Below are positions 5,422-6,900 of a DNA stretch of 6,900 bases, piece by piece; position 1 is the stretch's first letter, and each line of letters opens with the position of its first letter. The translations under genes and the position numbers were made by a program. Under the pieces are notes generated by a model. That model searched no databases, was not told where the DNA came from, and saw only the letters and a program-made list of their open reading frames with translations. The stretch lies in NCBI RefSeq assembly GCF_031844845.1, contig NZ_JAVRMB020000440.1:1-6900 (forward strand), in the 5' to 3' direction. This stretch comes from Endozoicomonas sp031844845 (lineage in GTDB: Bacteria; Pseudomonadota; Gammaproteobacteria; Pseudomonadales; Endozoicomonadaceae).

Positions 5422-5670
5422 ATGTCTGGTTTGAAATTTGATGATATTAAGTTCAGTGATATTTTGGGTGCCGGTTTCCCTTCGGCAATAAATGATCAAC
5501 AGGATATTGAAAGTTTGAATGATACTCAGAAAAAGCGTGTGGCTGTGGTCGCTGCACTGGAGCTGATTCGGAATTGCTCGTCGGATCAGGTTGATCTTGC
5601 TAATAATCTGGATAATCTGGACAGCTACAGAGACAAGATACTGGCAGCGCTTGGCGAAAACGTTCAGTAA
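5422..5670 (+). CDS. Hypothetical small acidic helical protein, 82 aa
   Basis: The frame ends at TAA 5668-5670. I chose ATG 5422 over the in-frame GTG at 5404 (88 residues) because AGAG (5409-5412) lies nine bases before the ATG, while nothing resembling a Shine-Dalgarno precedes the GTG. The peptide begins MSGLKFDDIKFSDILG and contains a hydrophobic helix KRVAVVAALELIRNC (about residues 39-53) and an asparagine/aspartate/leucine-rich stretch LANNLDNLDSY (about 60-70). It has 14 acidic and 8 basic residues. No family is recognised. The helix is too short and too charged at its ends to be a confident membrane segment. A strong stem-loop follows immediately, so this looks like the last gene of its transcript, probably with its own promoter after the hairpin at 5225. 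Confidence 0.65.
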   Translation: MSGLKFDDIKFSDILGAGFPSAINDQQDIESLNDTQKKRVAVVAALELIRNCSSDQVDLANNLDNLDSYRDKILAALGENVQ

Positions 5671-5672
5671 CT

Positions 5673-5704
5673 ACGATGCCCGGATAAAACAGCCCGGGCG
5701 TTGT
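5673..5704 (+). terminator. Strong stem-loop after the 82-aa gene
   Basis: ACGATGCCCGG (5673-5683) pairs with CCGGGCGTTGT (5694-5704) over 11 positions, two of them G-U pairs, with a GC-rich core and a 10-base loop. It starts two bases after the TAA. The run of T expected of an intrinsic terminator is missing (CATATC follows), so termination may be partial. Position and strength still favour a terminator. Confidence 0.6.
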
Positions 5705-5720
5705 CATATCAGGAACCGAT

Positions 5721-5767
5721 GGCGGGTCTTGATTCTTGAATTGATGACTCAACAGAGCAGACCCGCC
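5721..5767. repeat. 9-bp perfect inverted repeat with 29-base spacer
   Basis: GGCGGGTCT (5721-5729) and AGACCCGCC (5759-5767) are perfect complements. The GC-rich stem followed by CTCAAATTTT gives it a terminator-like look on the plus strand, but the loop is long and the T-run is short and delayed. A structured RNA or paired protein-binding sites are other possibilities. Confidence 0.4.
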
Positions 5768-6048
5768 CTCAAATTTTGCACCTGGCAAAATCCACAACCC
5801 TTCCCCAACTCACAGCTCACTGAGCCACTCCGCCCCTGCTCAGTCAAAACATATCGCTCTTGCGCAACCGGCTTGTGGATAAAACCTATGGCTTTCCTGT
5901 TTTGGTTGACACTGTGCAAAAAGAAAGCCCTGCCACGGTTTCGCTGAACTGACAATGATGTATAGAATGCATCGCCCAGACAACACTCTGCCCCGGTTAA
6001 AGAAGACGACAGTTATACTCTTTTCCAAAAGTATCAGGACGTTGCCCC

Positions 6049-6321
6049 ATGGAAACACAACTGGCCAAAGCCGCCAGAAATATCTACCGATACTTCGATG
6101 GCCAGATTGATCTTCAACAGGTAAAAAGCAGCTTTATCTATCTTTTTACTGGCCATGAGTCTCTACCTGTCGGTGAATCTGCCAGAGACACCCCCCTGGA
6201 TTCAGATTTTGAGCACCTGGTTTCAGCCATGCAGTATGATTCAATGCTCAATGACTGGAATGAGGTCATGTCAGCAACTGCAGAGCTGACCGATAAAGAT
6301 GCCAACCGCTTCCTCCGTTAA
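6049..6321 (+). CDS. Hypothetical protein, 90 aa, possibly N-terminal part of a broken AraC-type gene
   Basis: The frame starts at ATG 6049, nine bases after AGGA (6036-6039), and ends at TAA 6319-6321. The peptide begins METQLAKAARNIYRYFDGQ, looks helical and acidic, and has no signal peptide or membrane segment. I recognise no family. After the TAA the same frame continues without a stop into the AraC-type regulator, reading LFDSVESDQQFFKYLNVAAR. FFKYLNV resembles the FFRYLPV found near the start of many AraC-family sensor domains. The regulator has no ATG of its own after this TAA, so TAA could be a nonsense change of CAA (Gln), which would make this the N-terminal extension of the regulator. 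The alternative is a separate small gene just upstream. Both remain open. Confidence 0.5.
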   Translation: METQLAKAARNIYRYFDGQIDLQQVKSSFIYLFTGHESLPVGESARDTPLDSDFEHLVSAMQYDSMLNDWNEVMSATAELTDKDANRFLR

Positions 6322-6384
6322 CTGTTCGACTCTGTTGAATCGGATCAGCAGTTCTTCAAATACCTGAACGTTGCCGCTCGAGCG

Positions 6385-6819
6385 TTGTGCGTAAAAGAGT
6401 CATGGACTGACCACTCGATTCTTCGTCCCCAGACTAAAGCGGGCTGGACTATTCACGTTACCCTGAAAGGCGCCGGTTATTACAACTGCGTCAGAACCAC
6501 ACTGCAAACTCAACCGGGTGATATTCTGCTATTCAGTCCAACCGCCTACCTGGAGGTTCGCCGGGCAGAAGACTGTGACCAATGGCTTTATTCCTGGGTT
6601 ATGTTTCAGGATGAGGGCGTTATAAAGGATATGCTTAACTGGCCAGAAATAGCTTCTGGTATTCATCACATAAGAACACACTCGCAGAAAAAACTGACAC
6701 AAATTACCGCTGTCATCGGGTTTTTGGCGCAGCAGGGTTGGGATAAAGACCCTACAGAAGTTAAGGGCAACCTGTGTGGAACACCTGCTGTTGCGCTGTC
6801 ATCAGATCATGGAATCTGA
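6385..6819 (+). CDS. AraC-family regulator, sensor-domain part (frameshifted)
   Basis: The nominal start is TTG 6385, without a ribosome binding site, and coding evidence extends upstream of it. The product matches the effector-binding and dimerisation domain of the arabinose regulator AraC. [20 protein letters not shown] (14-33) aligns with [30 protein letters not shown] (43-52) with RPGDILLFPP, and W67/W71 with the W-x-x-x-W before VYF. MLNWPEI aligns with WLNWPSI. The HHY that follows the PPG turn in AraC is replaced by YLEV, so ligand binding probably differs. At the repeat TGTGTG (6773-6778) the frame shifts, leaving a false end ([14 protein letters not shown]-type tail) before the DNA-binding domain. 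It is an AraC-type activator or repressor by family; its ligand and targets are unknown. Confidence 0.75.
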   Translation: [144 protein letters not shown]

Positions 6820-6900
6820 GGGCTATCATCGCACAGACCCAAGAGTTCAGTCCGCCATTCGCTTTGTTGAAGATAACCTGTTCTCGGACCTTTCCATTGA
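6776..6900 (+). pseudogene. Continuation of the AraC-family gene in the shifted frame, open to the window edge
   Basis: In the frame beginning GTG GAA at 6776 the peptide reads VEHLLLRCHQIM then DPRVQSAIRFVEDNLFSDLS. It aligns with AraC NLLEQLLLRRMEAI and with the helix leading into the first helix-turn-helix (DNRVREACQYISDHL). It therefore completes the sensor domain and opens the DNA-binding domain of the gene starting upstream. One extra base in TGTGTG (6773-6778) explains the change of frame. The rest of the helix-turn-helix domain lies outside the window. Confidence 0.75.

Larger units (their letters stand above)
5671..6048. other. Gene-poor region rich in inverted repeats
   Basis: No convincing coding frame is present. 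It contains the terminator-like stem at 5673-5704; GGCGGGTCT/AGACCCGCC (5721-5729 and 5759-5767, 29-base loop); ACTGAGC/GCTCAGT (5819-5825 and 5838-5844); a perfect DnaA-box sequence TGTGGATAA (5874-5882) with an opposed partial match ATCCACA (5790-5796); and a -10-like TATAGAAT (5961-5968) upstream of the frame at 6049. It may hold a small RNA or regulatory sites. Confidence 0.4.

Noticed and set aside
5230..5499. Minus-strand open frame of 89 codons across the gap before the 82-aa gene
   Set aside because: It overlaps the start of the better-supported plus-strand gene, and its translation shows no recognisable pattern.
5874..5882. Replication origin based on a perfect DnaA-box sequence
   Set aside because: There is only one perfect box and one partial match, with no AT-rich unwinding element and no dnaA, repA or similar gene nearby.
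1..6900. CRISPR array or complete insertion sequence
   Set aside because: I see no regularly spaced repeats, no transposase and no paired terminal inverted repeats. The only Tn5-like end is the library adapter.

Overview
The window reads as a bacterial contig end, probably from a gammaproteobacterium. This rests on a UmuD-type gene behind a canonical LexA box, LysR and AraC type regulators, and moderate base composition. A marine or host-associated lineage is possible but cannot be shown from this sequence. The first 19 bases are the Tn5/Nextera mosaic end, a library adapter left on the contig, so biology starts at base 20.

Layout. Bases 20-136 hold what looks like the last 38 codons of a LysR-type regulator cut off by the contig end. 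Two small genes follow on the plus strand: a 107-residue hypothetical protein (161-484) and a 76-residue protein with an AP2-like DNA-binding pattern (729-959). A 16-bp perfect palindrome lies between them. At 1060-1075 a near-consensus LexA (SOS) box precedes a umuD homologue that keeps its Cys24-Gly25 self-cleavage site but stops just before the catalytic serine. It meets, tail to tail, a large minus-strand gene (4137 down to 1229) for a PLD-like plus SNF2-type helicase. That gene is split into two reading frames by an apparent one-base loss near 2641, and its C-terminus also looks short. The two missing 3' ends suggest a deletion or misassembly joint near 1263-1310.

Divergently from the helicase, three small acidic proteins of unknown function are encoded on the plus strand (4436-4702, 4782-5078, 5422-5670), with several clear stem-loops between and after them. 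The 377-base stretch 5671-6048 has no convincing gene but is rich in inverted repeats, a DnaA-box-like site and a possible promoter. The last part holds a 90-residue open frame (6049-6321) and, in the same frame after one TAA, an AraC-family regulator. The regulator is frameshifted at a TGTGTG run and continues past the window edge.

Taken together this is an accessory region: a possible defence-type helicase beside SOS-gene debris, small orphan genes and several broken reading frames. Whether the breaks are real decay or sequence error cannot be decided here. No complete, clearly new multi-gene system is visible; the best candidate is the PLD/SNF2 helicase with the divergent cluster of small acidic proteins.
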